From: Pseudoduganella aquatica
GTDB taxonomy: Bacteria; Pseudomonadota; Gammaproteobacteria; Burkholderiales; Burkholderiaceae_D
DNA length: 64,000 nucleotides
Assembly: GCF_009857595.1 (NCBI RefSeq)
Contig: NZ_WWCU01000011.1
Span: 99,423-163,422, forward strand
Reading direction: 5' to 3'
Shown here: in pieces, positions 1-10,296 of the stretch
How the letters are laid out: every line of letters starts with the position of its first letter
Position numbering within the stretch: the first letter of the stretch is position 1
Notes under the pieces: generated by a model
The model's input: only the letters and a program-made list of their open reading frames with translations
The model's database searches: none
Told to the model about the DNA's origin: nothing
Position numbers and translations under genes: made by a program

Positions 1-1154
1 TGCAGCTTGGCCTTGGCCTCCGGCGGGAAATAGGTGGAGACGTAGAGTTTGCCCACCGCGTCCGGCATGCCGTCGTTGACGGCGGCCAGGGCGCGCTTCC
101 AGCGCACCGCCATTTGCGGCGTGCCGCCCAGCGTGCGGCCGTAGAAGTCGAAATGCTGCTCGGTGTAGGCTTGCGGCAAGTGGCCGGCGCTGGTGTTGAT
201 GGCGTGGAAGGCGAGGAAGTCTTTCCAGGCATCCAGCGAACACTCTTTCACCAGCGCGGCCACGCCCACCACGGCGCTGGGGTGCCACAGGATGAAGCTT
301 TGCTGCTTGCCCAGGCCGGCGTATTTGAGGAACAGCTTCCAGTCCATGCCGGGCGCTTTCTGGCTGAAATCGGCTACGGTCCAGGTGTTATTGGCTTTCA
401 TGACGTCGGCCGAGTCTTCGCGGCTGGCGTGGGTCAGCGCCAGCTTGCGCTCCAGCTCGAACACGCGGGCGGCGCGGGTTTCCGGGTCGCTATAGCCGGC
501 CAGCTTGAACATGGCGGCGATGTGGGCCTGGTAGGCGGTGCGCAGCTTGTGCATGCGCTCGTTGTCTTCCAGGTAGTAGACGCGGTCCGGCAGGCCCAGG
601 CCGCCCTGCAGCAGGTAAGGCATGTTGCGCTTGGGGTCGTTCAGGCCCTGGGCCACCCACAGGCCGAAGATGTTTTCGGTATGGAATTCGGTGGCGTTGA
701 GCGGATCGACGTCGGCGCGCACGGTGGCGGCCAGCATCCTGGTCAGCTCGGTCTTGTCGGCGATGGCGCCGATTTTTTTCAGCGCCGGCCGCAGCGGCTC
801 CACACCCTTGGCTTCAATCGCGGCCTCGTTCATGAAGGCCAGGTAGTAATCGCTCACTTTGCGCGCTTCCGCGCCGGCGTGCTTGTCGCCCGGCACCGCT
901 TCGATCAGCTTGATGATGCGCTGGTTGGTGTCTTCGGCCAGCTGGGCCATCGAGCTCCAGCTGCCCCGGTCGGCCGGGATCTGGGTGCTTGCCAGCCAGT
1001 TGCCGTTGGCGTAGGCAAAGAAGTCGTCGCCAGGCAGCAGCGCGGCCTTGGCGGTGGAGACCGGCGCGTCTGCCTGGGCCGCATAGCAAGGGGCCAGCGC
1101 CTGGAGGGCGCCGGCCAGCGCGAAGCCGAGTACGGTCTTGATGGGTGCGTGCAT
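1..1154 (-). CDS. M13 family metallopeptidase (neprilysin-like), 3' end outside window
   Basis: Reading the minus strand from the ATG at 1154 gives an open frame of about 384 residues that runs off the left edge, so only the N-terminal part is present. It begins with a hydrophobic signal peptide ending near CYAAQA, followed by PGDDFFAYANGNWL, the typical start of M13 (neprilysin/PepO) zinc endopeptidases, and then the helical M13 N-terminal domain. The HExxH zinc site and C-terminal catalytic domain lie outside the window, so activity cannot be judged. The likely role is cleavage of small peptides in the periplasm. An AGGAAC-like ribosome site precedes the ATG. Oddly, codon bias makes other frames look open here, but only this frame gives a recognisable protein. 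Confidence 0.85.
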   Translation of the reverse strand, partial: MHAPIKTVLGFALAGALQALAPCYAAQADAPVSTAKAALLPGDDFFAYANGNWLASTQIPADRGSWSSMAQLAEDTNQRIIKLIEAVPGDKHAGAEARKVSDYYLAFMNEAAIEAKGVEPLRPALKKIGAIADKTELTRMLAATVRADVDPLNATEFHTENIFGLWVAQGLNDPKRNMPYLLQGGLGLPDRVYYLEDNERMHKLRTAYQAHIAAMFKLAGYSDPETRAARVFELERKLALTHASREDSADVMKANNTWTVADFSQKAPGMDWKLFLKYAGLGKQQSFILWHPSAVVGVAALVKECSLDAWKDFLAFHAINTSAGHLPQAYTEQHFDFYGRTLGGTPQMAVRWKRALAAVNDGMPDAVGKLYVSTYFPPEAKAKL

Positions 1155-1247
1155 GTCTTGTTCCTGTTGTTGTGTTTTTAAACGGCGTGGTACGCCAGGC
1201 TCCACTCTAAGCAAGCGCGCGGCCGGAAGCCAGCGCCGCGCGACAGA

Positions 1248-1296
1248 CTGCAAAATATGGGGATGCACTGCAGAATACGGGGAATGCGGTGCATCC
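1248..1296. repeat. Direct and inverted repeats upstream of the HDOD gene
   Basis: Two near-identical 15-mers, CTGCAAAATATGGGG (1248-1262) and CTGCAGAATACGGGG (1268-1282), lie exactly 20 bp apart, about two helical turns. They overlap an inverted repeat GGATGCAC (1261-1268) / GTGCATCC (1289-1296). The position, about 90-140 bp upstream of the HDOD start and between divergent genes, suits a regulator-binding region. No regulator can be named. Confidence 0.4.
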
Positions 1297-1388
1297 ATGC
1301 TACGCACAGTGCAAAAAGGCCACAACGAAGCAAGGAATCCCTATATAGTTCACTTACAGCAACGCATACAAAACAAGGAGAGCCCCCT

Positions 1389-2216
1389 ATGAAACTTGAA
1401 GCCCTTTTCCAGAACCCGACTGCGTTGCCTACGGCTCCCAAAGTTGTCGAAGAACTGATCAGCAGCTTTGATAAAGCCAGCGTTTCCACCGAGGAAATCG
1501 CGAAGAAACTGTCCGCCGATCCCGTCCTGAGCGCCAAGCTGCTGCGCCTGGCCAACTCAGCCTACTACCATGTCTCGCGCAGCATCGGCACGGTGGAAGA
1601 CGCCGTGCTCATGCTGGGCTTTGTCACCGTGCGCACGCTGGTCATCAGCTCCGGCCTGGTCAGCGGCTTCAAAACGGTGCCCGGCCTGGACCTGAAGCAA
1701 TTCTGGCGCTACAGCCTGTACACCGCCTGCTCGGCCAAGTGGATCGCCAAAAAGACCAAGGAAAACACCGACCTCGCCTTCACCATCGGCATGATGCACG
1801 CCATCGGCCAGCTGGTGATGCACGCCGCCATGCCGGAACAGGCCATGCAGCTGGACAAGGTCGCCGGCCCGCTGGACTCGCGCCGCCTGGACGCCGAACA
1901 AGCGTCGCTGGCCTACACCTTCGCCGACGTGGGCGCGGAACTGGCCAAACGCTGGAAGTTCCCGGAAGCCTTCTCCGAGACCATCATGGCCTTCCCCGAC
2001 CCGATGAACCACGAGCACGGCACCCGCCTGGCCGGCATCATCCACCTGGCCGCCTGGCGCGCGCGGGTCGAGGAAAACAAGCTGACGGACGAGGAAATCG
2101 AAGCCTGCTACCCGACCGAGATCGCCGAAGAGCTGGGCCTGGAGCCGAACGCGCTGATCGACGACATGCCGCCGCCTAGCGAGCTGAGCGCCGGTCTGGA
2201 AGAACTGGTCAAGTAA
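1389..2216 (+). CDS. HDOD domain signal-transduction protein
   Basis: The 275-residue protein is almost entirely an HDOD domain, a relative of HD phosphohydrolases that lacks their metal ligands. The N-terminus (LPTAPKVVEEL, then DPVLSAKLLRLANSAYY) and the MLGFVTVRTLVI helix are typical. HDOD proteins act in bacterial signalling and motility or biofilm control, probably by protein-protein contacts; no enzymatic activity is expected. There is no receiver, EAL or membrane segment. The ATG at 1389 follows a good AAGGAGAG ribosome site; a longer frame starting at 1257 lacks one. The next gene is the flagellar chaperone FliT, which is consistent with a motility connection. Confidence 0.85.
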   Translation: MKLEALFQNPTALPTAPKVVEELISSFDKASVSTEEIAKKLSADPVLSAKLLRLANSAYYHVSRSIGTVEDAVLMLGFVTVRTLVISSGLVSGFKTVPGLDLKQFWRYSLYTACSAKWIAKKTKENTDLAFTIGMMHAIGQLVMHAAMPEQAMQLDKVAGPLDSRRLDAEQASLAYTFADVGAELAKRWKFPEAFSETIMAFPDPMNHEHGTRLAGIIHLAAWRARVEENKLTDEEIEACYPTEIAEELGLEPNALIDDMPPPSELSAGLEELVK

Positions 2217-2388
2217 GAATCACGCCCCGCCCCCGAGGCCGGCGCCGCCCTTCGAGGCCGCGCCGGCCTTGTCTTTTTCACCACCCCAAAAATAAATTCA
2301 AAATATTTTGAAAAAACCCTAAAGTTCCCGAACGGCATGACGTTAATCCAGACAAGCAGTAATCCATTTTTACTTTTCAGGATGCGCC

Positions 2389-2670
2389 ATGACCTCCAAC
2401 GAAGTGCTCGCCATGTACGAAAATGTTGCCACCTTGACCAATAACATGGTGATGGCAGCGCGCGCAAGCGACTGGGAGAGCCTGGGTCGCCTGGAAAACC
2501 AGACCGCCGTGGCCACCGCCACCGTAGCGGCCGGCGCCACCGTGGCCCCGCTGGAAGGCGCCGCCCGCCAGCGCAAGATCGACCTGCTCAAGCAAATCCT
2601 GGCCAACGACCGCGCCGTGCGCGACGTCACCGAGCCATGGCTGAACCGCATTCCCGGCATGCCGCAATAA
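2389..2670 (+). CDS. fliT: Flagellar protein FliT (export chaperone-like)
   Basis: The 93-residue, mainly helical protein matches betaproteobacterial FliT in length and pattern: an N-terminal helix (NEVLAMYENVATL), an ARASDWESL segment, and a C-terminal segment around RQRKIDLLKQILANDRAVR. FliT binds the filament cap protein FliD as an export chaperone and in enterics also restrains FlhDC. Usually it follows fliD-fliS; here it stands alone downstream of an HDOD gene and before a terminator. Short helical proteins diverge quickly, so the name rests on overall similarity. Confidence 0.7.
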   Translation: MTSNEVLAMYENVATLTNNMVMAARASDWESLGRLENQTAVATATVAAGATVAPLEGAARQRKIDLLKQILANDRAVRDVTEPWLNRIPGMPQ

Positions 2671-2690
2671 GCCGCCCCGCCCCAACGACA

Positions 2691-2715
2691 AAAGCGCCTT
2701 CACGGCGCTTTTTTA
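2691..2715 (+). terminator. Rho-independent terminator after fliT
   Basis: Stem AAAGCGCC (2691-2698) pairs with GGCGCTTT (2704-2711) across a 5-nt loop and runs into a T tract. It lies 20 bp after the fliT stop codon. Confidence 0.8.
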
Positions 2716-2723
2716 TTTCCATA

Positions 2724-2761
2724 GCCGAAAAAAGGGGTCAGACCCCTTTTGGCTTTTCGGC
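2724..2761. terminator. Nested palindrome with GGGGTCAGACCCC core
   Basis: GGGGTCAGACCCC (2734-2746), flanked by AAAA and TTTT, sits inside outer arms GCCGAAAA / TTTTCGGC. It lies just downstream of the convergent aminotransferase gene and can fold on either strand, so it could terminate transcription in both directions. The same core recurs at 22175 and 22329, and a related GGGGTCAGG stem at 29573. Confidence 0.6.
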
Positions 2762-2774
2762 AAGGCTTACATGC

Positions 2775-3992
2775 TTATTGGCTGATTGCTACGCGCAGGG
2801 AGAGGGCGATGCCTTTGGCGGCCTGGCGGATTTCGTCCAGCGAGGGGAAGCTCGGGGCGATGCGGATGTGGCTGTCTTCGGGGTCCAGTCCGTAGGGATA
2901 GGCGGCGCCGGCCGGGGTCAGCGTGATGCCGGCTTCCTTGGCCAGCGCGATGGTGCGCTTGGCGGCGCCCGGCGGGGTGACCAGGTCGATGAAGTAGCCG
3001 CCCTTGGGACGGGTCCAGCTTACGCCGGGCACGCTGCCGAGATGCTCTTCGAACAGGGCCAGCACGGTGTCGAACTTGGGCCTGAGCAGCGCACGGTGCT
3101 GCTCCATCAGCGCTTCGACCGTGGCCTTGTTTTTCAGGAAACGCACGTGGCGCAGCTGGTTGACCTTGTCCGGGCCGATGCTGCGGATGCCGGCGTGCTT
3201 GGTCCACCAGGCGATATTGGCCGGCGACGCGGCCAGCGCGGCCACGCCGGAGCCTGCCCAGCTGACCTTGGAGCTGGACGCGAACACGATGGCGCGGTCC
3301 GGATTGCCCGCCTTGGCACACTCGTCCAGGATATTGGCCATGCCGATTTTCTCGTCGCCCAGGTGGTGGAAGCGGTAGGCGTCGTCCCACATCAGGCGGA
3401 AGTCGGGGGCGGCGGTTTTCATCGCGGCCAGGCGGCGCACCACCTCGTCCGAGTAGACCACGCCGCCCGGGTTGCTGTACTTTGGCACGCACCACATGCC
3501 CTTGATGCTGGCGTCCGAGGCCACCAGGCGCTCGACCAGGTCCATGTCCAGGCCGTCTTCCGTCATCGGAATGTTGACCATATTGATGCCGCGCTGTTCG
3601 CAGATGGCGAAGTGGCGGTCGTAGCCCGGCACCGGGCACAGGAAGGTGACCGGCTGCGCGCCCATCCACGGCGCATGGCCGGGCACGCCCAGCAGCAGGC
3701 TGTAGACGATCACGTCGTGCATCAGCGACAGGCTGGCGCTGCTGTCGACCACCACTTGCGCGGCGGGCACGTCCAGCAGTTCGCCGAACAGGGCGCGCGC
3801 TTCGGGCAGGCCCACGCCGCCGCCGTAGTTGCGGGTGTCGGTGCCGTCGTGCGCGGCGTAGCCGTCCAGCGCGGCCATCAGCGCGTTGGACAGGTCCAGC
3901 TGTTCAGGCGCGGGCTTGCCGCGCGACATGTCGAGTTTCAGGCCGAGTTGCTTGAATTCGTCGTATTGGGACTGTAATGGTGCGGTGCTCAT
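2775..3992 (-). CDS. PLP-dependent aminotransferase, group Ic aspartate aminotransferase type
   Basis: This 405-residue fold-type I aminotransferase begins with the characteristic DMSRGKPAPEQLDLS segment of the group Ic (Asp_aminotransf) family. The PLP-binding region includes NPGG near residue 174, WDDAY near 202-206 and the Schiff-base lysine K242 in ASSSKVSWAG. The reaction is probably transfer of an amino group between an amino acid and a 2-oxo acid, most likely aspartate with 2-oxoglutarate; the substrate is inferred from the subgroup. It is cytoplasmic and complete. It stands alone, convergent with fliT, so context adds nothing. Confidence 0.85.
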   Translation of the reverse strand: MSTAPLQSQYDEFKQLGLKLDMSRGKPAPEQLDLSNALMAALDGYAAHDGTDTRNYGGGVGLPEARALFGELLDVPAAQVVVDSSASLSLMHDVIVYSLLLGVPGHAPWMGAQPVTFLCPVPGYDRHFAICEQRGINMVNIPMTEDGLDMDLVERLVASDASIKGMWCVPKYSNPGGVVYSDEVVRRLAAMKTAAPDFRLMWDDAYRFHHLGDEKIGMANILDECAKAGNPDRAIVFASSSKVSWAGSGVAALAASPANIAWWTKHAGIRSIGPDKVNQLRHVRFLKNKATVEALMEQHRALLRPKFDTVLALFEEHLGSVPGVSWTRPKGGYFIDLVTPPGAAKRTIALAKEAGITLTPAGAAYPYGLDPEDSHIRIAPSFPSLDEIRQAAKGIALSLRVAISQ

Positions 3993-4171
3993 GATGCCTT
4001 TCCTGGGGATTGAAAGCGGGTGCGCAGTGCGCGGGCACCACCCAGCGCCTGTCGCCAGGCGGGAGCGCTGGCGGATGCTGGTTTAGCTGGACTGAGGGGG
4101 ATGGGTGCAGAAAAGCACGGCATGAGTATATCGCGTTTCGCGCCGCACTGCCGAGGCCGCCCTTATGGCGG

Positions 4172-5431
4172 TTATTCTTTTTCGGGTATGGCGGCTTCGG
4201 CAGGCGCAGGCTCGGCTTCGGCGGCTATTTTGTCCTTGCGCCAGCCTTGCCAGACCTTCAGCGGGGCGGTGGAGAATTTGATCTTCTTGCGGCGGATCAG
4301 GTAGTACAGCAGGCCGCCAAGCAGCGCCAGCAGCAGGACGCCGCCTATCACCATGGTGGTGGTGTTCACGCCGCCGGGCTCGCGTTTCTTTTTGCCGCTG
4401 GCCTTGGGCGGCGTGGACGCGGGAGTAACAGTGTCTGCCTTGTTCGCCGCCTCGGGCGCGCTGGCGGCGGCAGAGGCGCCGGCCGATGCTGCGGCAGCCG
4501 TCTCGCTGGCGGACGCGGCCGACGCCGCGGCTGATGCGGCCGAGGCAGCAGCAGGCGCGGCGGCTGTTGCGGCGCCCGCCCCCAGCGCGGCCTGCAATTG
4601 CTTGACCTTGCCTTCCAGATCGATCAGTTTGGTCTTCAGTTCAGCATTGGTCTGGTCCAGCGCGAGGCATTGCTGGGCCTCGCCGTCCGGCTGCCCTGCG
4701 GCGCAGACGCCCCCCTTGGCGCCGGCTTTGCTTTTGGCGACACGCGGCTCCGGGCCGAGCTTGATGGGCACAGCAGCCGGCCCCGGCTTGACCTCGGCGC
4801 CGGCCTGCTCAGCTGCGGGGCCGGTGTTGCCGACCGTGCCGCCGGCCGCATCACGCGCCGCGTTCGCCGCTGCGCGCATCCTGGCCGCGCGCAAGGCCGC
4901 TGCGCGGTTGGCCGCCGCTTGGGCGTCCTGCGCGCCGCGTTCCGCCTCGGACAAGCCGCCCGCAGACGGCGCGGCAAGCTGAGGCCGTGGCGCGGGCAGC
5001 GGCGCTGGCGCAGGCAAAGGCGCAGGTTCGGGCGTCAGCCACAAGGTTGCCGACCGCACGCTGGCCCGCGCCCCCGTCCCCAGTTCCACAAACAGATGCA
5101 GCAATTCCGCATCCACCGGCTGGAAAGTCGTCAAATGCAGAAACTGCCGGTTGTCGCGCTTCACCACCGTCATACGCAGCGACGACAGCACCGGATTCAT
5201 GCGCACATTCGCGCCCTGGTACACATTCGCCCCCGCCAGCCTGACCTGCACGCCTGCCAGATCCTCCGGCGCCAGCATCACCAGCTCTATGTCGGCCGAC
5301 AATTGCTGCCCTATGTGCGAACGCACCACCACGTCGCCCAGCTCGGCCGCCAGGGAAGCGGACGACAGGACGGCTGCCAGCACAAGGCCGCCGGCGCGAA
5401 GGGCAAGAAAACGGTAAGGACGACGCTGCAT
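4172..5431 (-). CDS. FimV-like inner-membrane protein (short form)
   Basis: The 419-residue protein starts with a signal sequence, followed by an N-terminal domain (ELGDVVVRSHIGQQLSADIEL) typical of FimV/HubP proteins that help localise type IV pili and polar complexes. A long Ala/Pro-rich linker, a short coiled-coil stretch (ELKTKLIDLEGKVKQLQ), an Ala/Ser-rich region and one C-terminal transmembrane helix followed by RRKK come next. Real FimV is about twice as long and carries LysM and cytoplasmic TPR parts, which I do not see, so this may be a divergent paralogue. The ATG at 5431 is chosen because it starts the signal peptide; the open frame upstream overlaps fumC and is an artefact of codon bias. 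Confidence 0.65.
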   Translation of the reverse strand: MQRRPYRFLALRAGGLVLAAVLSSASLAAELGDVVVRSHIGQQLSADIELVMLAPEDLAGVQVRLAGANVYQGANVRMNPVLSSLRMTVVKRDNRQFLHLTTFQPVDAELLHLFVELGTGARASVRSATLWLTPEPAPLPAPAPLPAPRPQLAAPSAGGLSEAERGAQDAQAAANRAAALRAARMRAAANAARDAAGGTVGNTGPAAEQAGAEVKPGPAAVPIKLGPEPRVAKSKAGAKGGVCAAGQPDGEAQQCLALDQTNAELKTKLIDLEGKVKQLQAALGAGAATAAAPAAASAASAAASAASASETAAAASAGASAAASAPEAANKADTVTPASTPPKASGKKKREPGGVNTTTMVIGGVLLLALLGGLLYYLIRRKKIKFSTAPLKVWQGWRKDKIAAEAEPAPAEAAIPEKE

Positions 5432-5567
5432 GTATTCGGGGTCGCTAAGCTGCGAATTTCTAAAGTGTAACAGTCTTAACGGCTGGAATTTTCCGTTTTG
5501 AAGTCCTGCGCCGGAAATTGGACTCTGCGCTACACTAATTGCATATTCCACCATGACAGAGGCATCC

Positions 5568-6965
<1,398 letters not shown>

Positions 6966-7013
6966 TTTTTTTAATAACTGAACTACAAGTCATCGCGACT
7001 GAGGATAAAATAA

Positions 7014-7250
7014 ATGCAAAAGGTTAGTTTTGAACTGACGTCGGAATTCATCGAATTGAACCAGCTGTTGAAGAATGTCGGCCTGTGCGACAGCGGCGGC
7101 GCCGGCAAGGTGCTGGTGGCCAGCGGCCAGGTGAAGGTCGACGGCAAGCAGGAGTTGCGCAAGACCTGCAAAATACGCGCAGGCCAGCAAGTAAGCGTAG
7201 GCGATGTGCGCATCAGCGTTCTCGGCGACAGCGGCGCGGACGGCGCTTGA
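7014..7250 (+). CDS. Small S4-domain RNA-binding protein (YbcJ-like)
   Basis: At 78 residues this is little more than a single S4 RNA-binding domain: FIELNQLLKNVGLCDSGGAGKVLVASGQVKVDG is the classic alpha-L motif, with G-Q-V-K-V-D-G at the turn. YbcJ-like proteins bind RNA, probably in ribosome-related or translation-quality roles, but the exact target is unknown. It lies 48 bp after fumC on the same strand and may be cotranscribed with it. The ATG at 7014 follows a GAGGATAA-like ribosome site. Confidence 0.8.
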   Translation: MQKVSFELTSEFIELNQLLKNVGLCDSGGAGKVLVASGQVKVDGKQELRKTCKIRAGQQVSVGDVRISVLGDSGADGA

Positions 7251-7356
7251 TAGAGCAAATTTACTTGCATTTGAGCAATCTGCCGCTAAGCTGAAAGCGG
7301 GACGGGCCGTGCCTATTCCGCAAAATAGTGCTCAACCAGCTGGAGGGGGAGGCGCC

Positions 7357-7641
7357 ATGGACGGCCCTGAACAGAAGCTGCAAAACCAGGAGCGCCTGAT
7401 CGGCGATTTGCGGCAGGTCATCGAGAACGCGGAAGAACTCCTGAAAAATACCGACCAGTGCACCAGCGCGCTGTACCAGAGCGCGCGCGCCAAACTCACC
7501 CAGGCGCTGCTGGCCGCCACCGAAGAACTGGCGCGGTTTGAAGACGCGCAACTGGCCCGCATGATCGCCGCCACCCACTCCGCCAACCTGCAATTCCACG
7601 ACATCAGCGGCGAGGCCAAGCTGATGCGCGCCTTCCGCTAA
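7357..7641 (+). CDS. Small helical protein related to the DUF883/ElaB family, no membrane helix
   Basis: The 94-residue protein is predicted to be helical. Its N-terminal half (LIGDLRQVIENAEELLKNT) resembles the ElaB/YqjD/DUF883 family, whose members are membrane-anchored, ribosome-associated stationary-phase proteins in E. coli. Unlike those, it has no C-terminal transmembrane helix, so anchoring is not expected. The ATG at 7357 has a strong GGAGGGGGAGG upstream; the longer frame from 7204 overlaps the previous gene and lacks such a site. The stop overlaps by 4 bp the convergent doxX gene. Confidence 0.6.
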   Translation: MDGPEQKLQNQERLIGDLRQVIENAEELLKNTDQCTSALYQSARAKLTQALLAATEELARFEDAQLARMIAATHSANLQFHDISGEAKLMRAFR

Positions 7642-8108
7642 ATCCGGCCCTGGCGCTGGCGCGCAATCAGCGCGTCCAGCGAAAAGCGGCCCGGCCCGAA
7701 CGCCACCAGCACCAGCAGCATCACGCCCCAGAAGAAATGGTCGTTGACCGCGGCCGGGCATTCAAAACTGAACAGCTGCGGGTAGGACAGCACCGCCACC
7801 GCGTTGACAAAGAACAACGCCAGCGCCGCCGGGCGCGAAAACAATCCTACGAACAGCAGCAGCGGCAGCACCAGTTCGCCGCCCGCGCCCATGTAGGCGG
7901 CCAGGTCCGGCGGCAACAGCGGCACTTTGTATTCGTCGTGGAACAGCGCCAGCGTGGCGCTCCAGTCGTTCAGCTTGGCCAGTCCGGCTTTCATGAACTG
8001 CCAGCCCACGTACAGGCGCAGCGCCACGCTGGCCACGGAACCGCCCCAGTCGCTCAGCGCGGCGTCGTAGCGGGTGGACAGGCGATGCAATGCAAACAGA
8101 TTTTTCAT
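7638..8108 (-). CDS. DoxX family membrane protein of the bufferin operon
   Basis: The 156-residue protein has four predicted membrane helices and the DoxX pattern (LRLYVGWQFMKAGLAKL near the start, then GGELVLPLLLFVGLFSRPAAL and FFWGVMLLVLVAFGPG). DoxX/DoxD proteins are inner-membrane proteins with redox-linked roles. In bufferin loci a DoxX member (often called BufD) commonly follows bufABC, and here it lies 41 bp after the fused MNIO-DUF2063 gene on the same strand. Its exact role in bufferin maturation or copper handling is not known to me. Confidence 0.85.
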   Translation of the reverse strand: MKNLFALHRLSTRYDAALSDWGGSVASVALRLYVGWQFMKAGLAKLNDWSATLALFHDEYKVPLLPPDLAAYMGAGGELVLPLLLFVGLFSRPAALALFFVNAVAVLSYPQLFSFECPAAVNDHFFWGVMLLVLVAFGPGRFSLDALIARQRQGRI

Positions 8109-8149
8109 GTTGGTCTCGTTTCAGTCGGGAGGCAGCCGGAGCTGCGGGT

Positions 8150-9823
8150 TCAAGCTATGGTGCTGAACACGGCGTGCTCCAGCCATTGCTGCAAATGCGC
8201 GGCAACGTCGAAGGTTTCGTCGATATCGAAGGCGGCATCCAGCGCGGCGCCGAAGTTGCCGCCGCCGTGCAGCACGGCCAAGGCGGCGTGGCTGGCCGGG
8301 CTCAGGGGCAGCACTTCCGTCTTCCAGCGCGGGCGGGCGATCAGCGCATGGCTGGGCGCTTCCATCAGCCCGGGGAACGGCGGGCCATCGGGCTGATGGG
8401 CTTGCCATAGCTGCACCACGCTGTAATCGAAGGCGAGCGGAATGCAGGCCGACCGCAGCGCCAGACAGGCGTCCTCGATTGCTTCGGGTGGCACGGCGGC
8501 CAAATCGGCGGCGGTCATGGCGGGCGCGTCGGCGGCGTAATGGGCGCGGTGCAGCGACCATTCCAGGCGGGCCATGTCGGGCAGGTAGGGCAGCTCGGTC
8601 GTGTGCGGGAAGGTGCGCAGGAAACTGGCGAACTCGGCGCCGAACTGGTTCAGGTCCCCGCTGGAGGACGGATGGGCGCGGCCATATTCGGCACTCAGCG
8701 CGTCAAAGAATTCCTCGCCCACCAGTTGCGCGATCACCGGGTAGGCGCTGGATAAAGTCTTGCGCCAGGTGACGGTGAGGTTGCCGCGATACAGCGCGTA
8801 GCCATGCTCTTTGCCCTCGCCCTGGAAGGCCGCCAGCGCCGGGGCGGACTCGGCAATGTTGAGCAGGCCGGCGGCGAAGGCTTGCTGAGAGGCGGCCAGC
8901 GCGTCGCCATCGGCAGAGGCGGCGGCAGGCGCCGCTTGCAGCGGCGCAAAGCTTACGCCGGCGCTACCGGCGGCACCAGCACCCTGCCCTGCCGCCACGC
9001 GCTCGGCGATGGCGGCGGCCTTGTCCGCTTCGGCCAGCAGCACGTCCAGCGCGGGAATATCGGTATCCCACTCAATCAGCGTGGGCAGCGGGCCGAAGCG
9101 GCGCAGGGCCGCCTCGTACAAGGCCCAGACGGGCGCGGCGACTTGCGCGCCGTGGTGGTCGATCACCGCGTCCGGTGTCGCCAGGTGACCGGCCAGGTGG
9201 AACTCGCCCACCGTGCCCGGCGCAATCGCGGCGATGGCGGCCAGCGCGTCCTCGCCGTGGTTGCATTGATTCACATACAGATTATTGATGTCCAGCAGCA
9301 GCCCGCAACCGGTGCGCCGCGCCAAGGCTGCCAGGAACTCCGCCTCGCTCATCGCATCGTCGCGGAAGCGCACATAGGTGGACACGTTTTCCAGCAATAT
9401 CCTGCGCTGCAGCTTGTCCTGCACGCGATGCACGCGCTCGCTGAGCAAGTCCAGCGCGGCGGCGTTGAGCGCCAGCGGCAGCAGGTCGTTCAAATGCCGC
9501 CCGAACACCGCGCCCCAGCTCAAATGCTCGGACACCAGCGCCGGCTGCACCGCCCGCACCAGCACCCGCACACGCTCAAGATGCTGCTCGGAAAAGCCGC
9601 GCGCAGAACCCAGTCCCAGCCCCACGCCATGCAAGCTGAGCGGATAGTCGCGCCGCAATTCCTGCAGCACATGCCAGTCCCATCCGCCCTGGTCGAGATA
9701 GTTCTCGGTGTGGACTTCCAGCCAGCCGGCGCGCGGCCGCTGCTCCAGGAACTGGCGGTAATGCGGCGCCCTCAGGCCGACGCCGGCGCCCAGGGCATGG
9801 GCCGGATGGGCGCTGTGCGGCAT
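8150..9823 (-). CDS. bufB: Fused bufferin maturation enzyme: MNIO (DUF692, BufB) plus DUF2063 (BufC)
   Basis: This 557-residue protein joins two proteins normally encoded separately. Residues about 8-275 are a DUF692/MNIO multinuclear iron oxidase domain ([48 protein letters not shown] and IEWDTD supply likely metal ligands). An Ala-rich linker (about 280-310) leads to a DUF2063 (BufC-like) domain ([44 protein letters not shown]). In bufferin systems BufB with its partner BufC converts precursor cysteines to heterocycles such as 5-thiooxazole. The ATG at 9823 follows GGAG by 8 nt and is 27 bp downstream of the precursor gene. No stop or frameshift interrupts the junction. Confidence 0.9.
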   Translation of the reverse strand: MPHSAHPAHALGAGVGLRAPHYRQFLEQRPRAGWLEVHTENYLDQGGWDWHVLQELRRDYPLSLHGVGLGLGSARGFSEQHLERVRVLVRAVQPALVSEHLSWGAVFGRHLNDLLPLALNAAALDLLSERVHRVQDKLQRRILLENVSTYVRFRDDAMSEAEFLAALARRTGCGLLLDINNLYVNQCNHGEDALAAIAAIAPGTVGEFHLAGHLATPDAVIDHHGAQVAAPVWALYEAALRRFGPLPTLIEWDTDIPALDVLLAEADKAAAIAERVAAGQGAGAAGSAGVSFAPLQAAPAAASADGDALAASQQAFAAGLLNIAESAPALAAFQGEGKEHGYALYRGNLTVTWRKTLSSAYPVIAQLVGEEFFDALSAEYGRAHPSSSGDLNQFGAEFASFLRTFPHTTELPYLPDMARLEWSLHRAHYAADAPAMTAADLAAVPPEAIEDACLALRSACIPLAFDYSVVQLWQAHQPDGPPFPGLMEAPSHALIARPRWKTEVLPLSPASHAALAVLHGGGNFGAALDAAFDIDETFDVAAHLQQWLEHAVFSTIA

Positions 9824-9850
9824 GGCGAGGGCTCCGTGGTCCGCAGGTGA

Positions 9851-10120
9851 TTACTTGGCTGGCGCGGTGGTCTTGCCGCCGGCTTTTTCGCACGTGCCCT
9901 TGGCCACGTACTTCCACTCGGTCGGCGCGTTGTCGGCCTTGGCTTGTCCGGCGCAGGAATGCGAGCCGTTGGACGAAGCGCAATCATTCTGGCCGGCTTT
10001 GACCACGCCGAAGCATTTTTCCTTGTCGCCGGCTGGTTCCATGCCTGCCGAGGCGCTAACGGAAGCGGCGCTGCAGACGGTTGCCAGGGCTGCGGCGATC
10101 AGGGCTTGACGCTTGTTCAT
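9851..10120 (-). CDS. bufA: Bufferin precursor, DUF2282 family (periplasmic metallophore)
   Basis: The 89-residue product has a signal peptide (about residues 1-25) and a mature part with four cysteines, C36, C47, C56 and C77, in the DUF2282 pattern ([25 protein letters not shown]). Members of this family (bufferins) are exported peptides whose cysteines are modified by BufB/BufC and that bind copper, protecting against excess metal. The start at 10120 ([10 protein letters not shown]) follows GGAGATAC; the longer frame has no ribosome site. It is first in the operon with the fused bufBC and doxX. I see no obvious CopY- or sigma-F-type site upstream. Confidence 0.9.
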   Translation of the reverse strand: MNKRQALIAAALATVCSAASVSASAGMEPAGDKEKCFGVVKAGQNDCASSNGSHSCAGQAKADNAPTEWKYVAKGTCEKAGGKTTAPAK

Positions 10121-10223
10121 GTGTATCTCCTTTGGGTAAGTTATCGTTTCCAGTGCGCAGAAATCTGCGGCTGAAGCATAGTCGCGCACTGTGCCAGCAT
10201 CCTTACACATTTTTTTAGATTTA

Positions 10224-10267
10224 CAAAAAGAAAAAGCCCGGAGTCACCGAGGCAGTGAATCCGGGCT
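10224..10267 (-). terminator. Terminator after the HKKA-repeat gene
   Basis: On the minus strand AGCCCGGA and TCCGGGCT pair (10260-10267 with 10235-10242), with extra pairing in the loop, and a T-rich tract follows (A-rich on the plus strand, 10224-10235). Confidence 0.8.
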
Positions 10268-10296
10268 AGCTGGTGCGCGCGGGGCGCGTCAGGACA

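Noticed and set aside
114..1181. Plus-strand frame at the left edge
   Set aside because: The minus strand encodes a clear M13 peptidase with signal peptide; the plus frame is its shadow.
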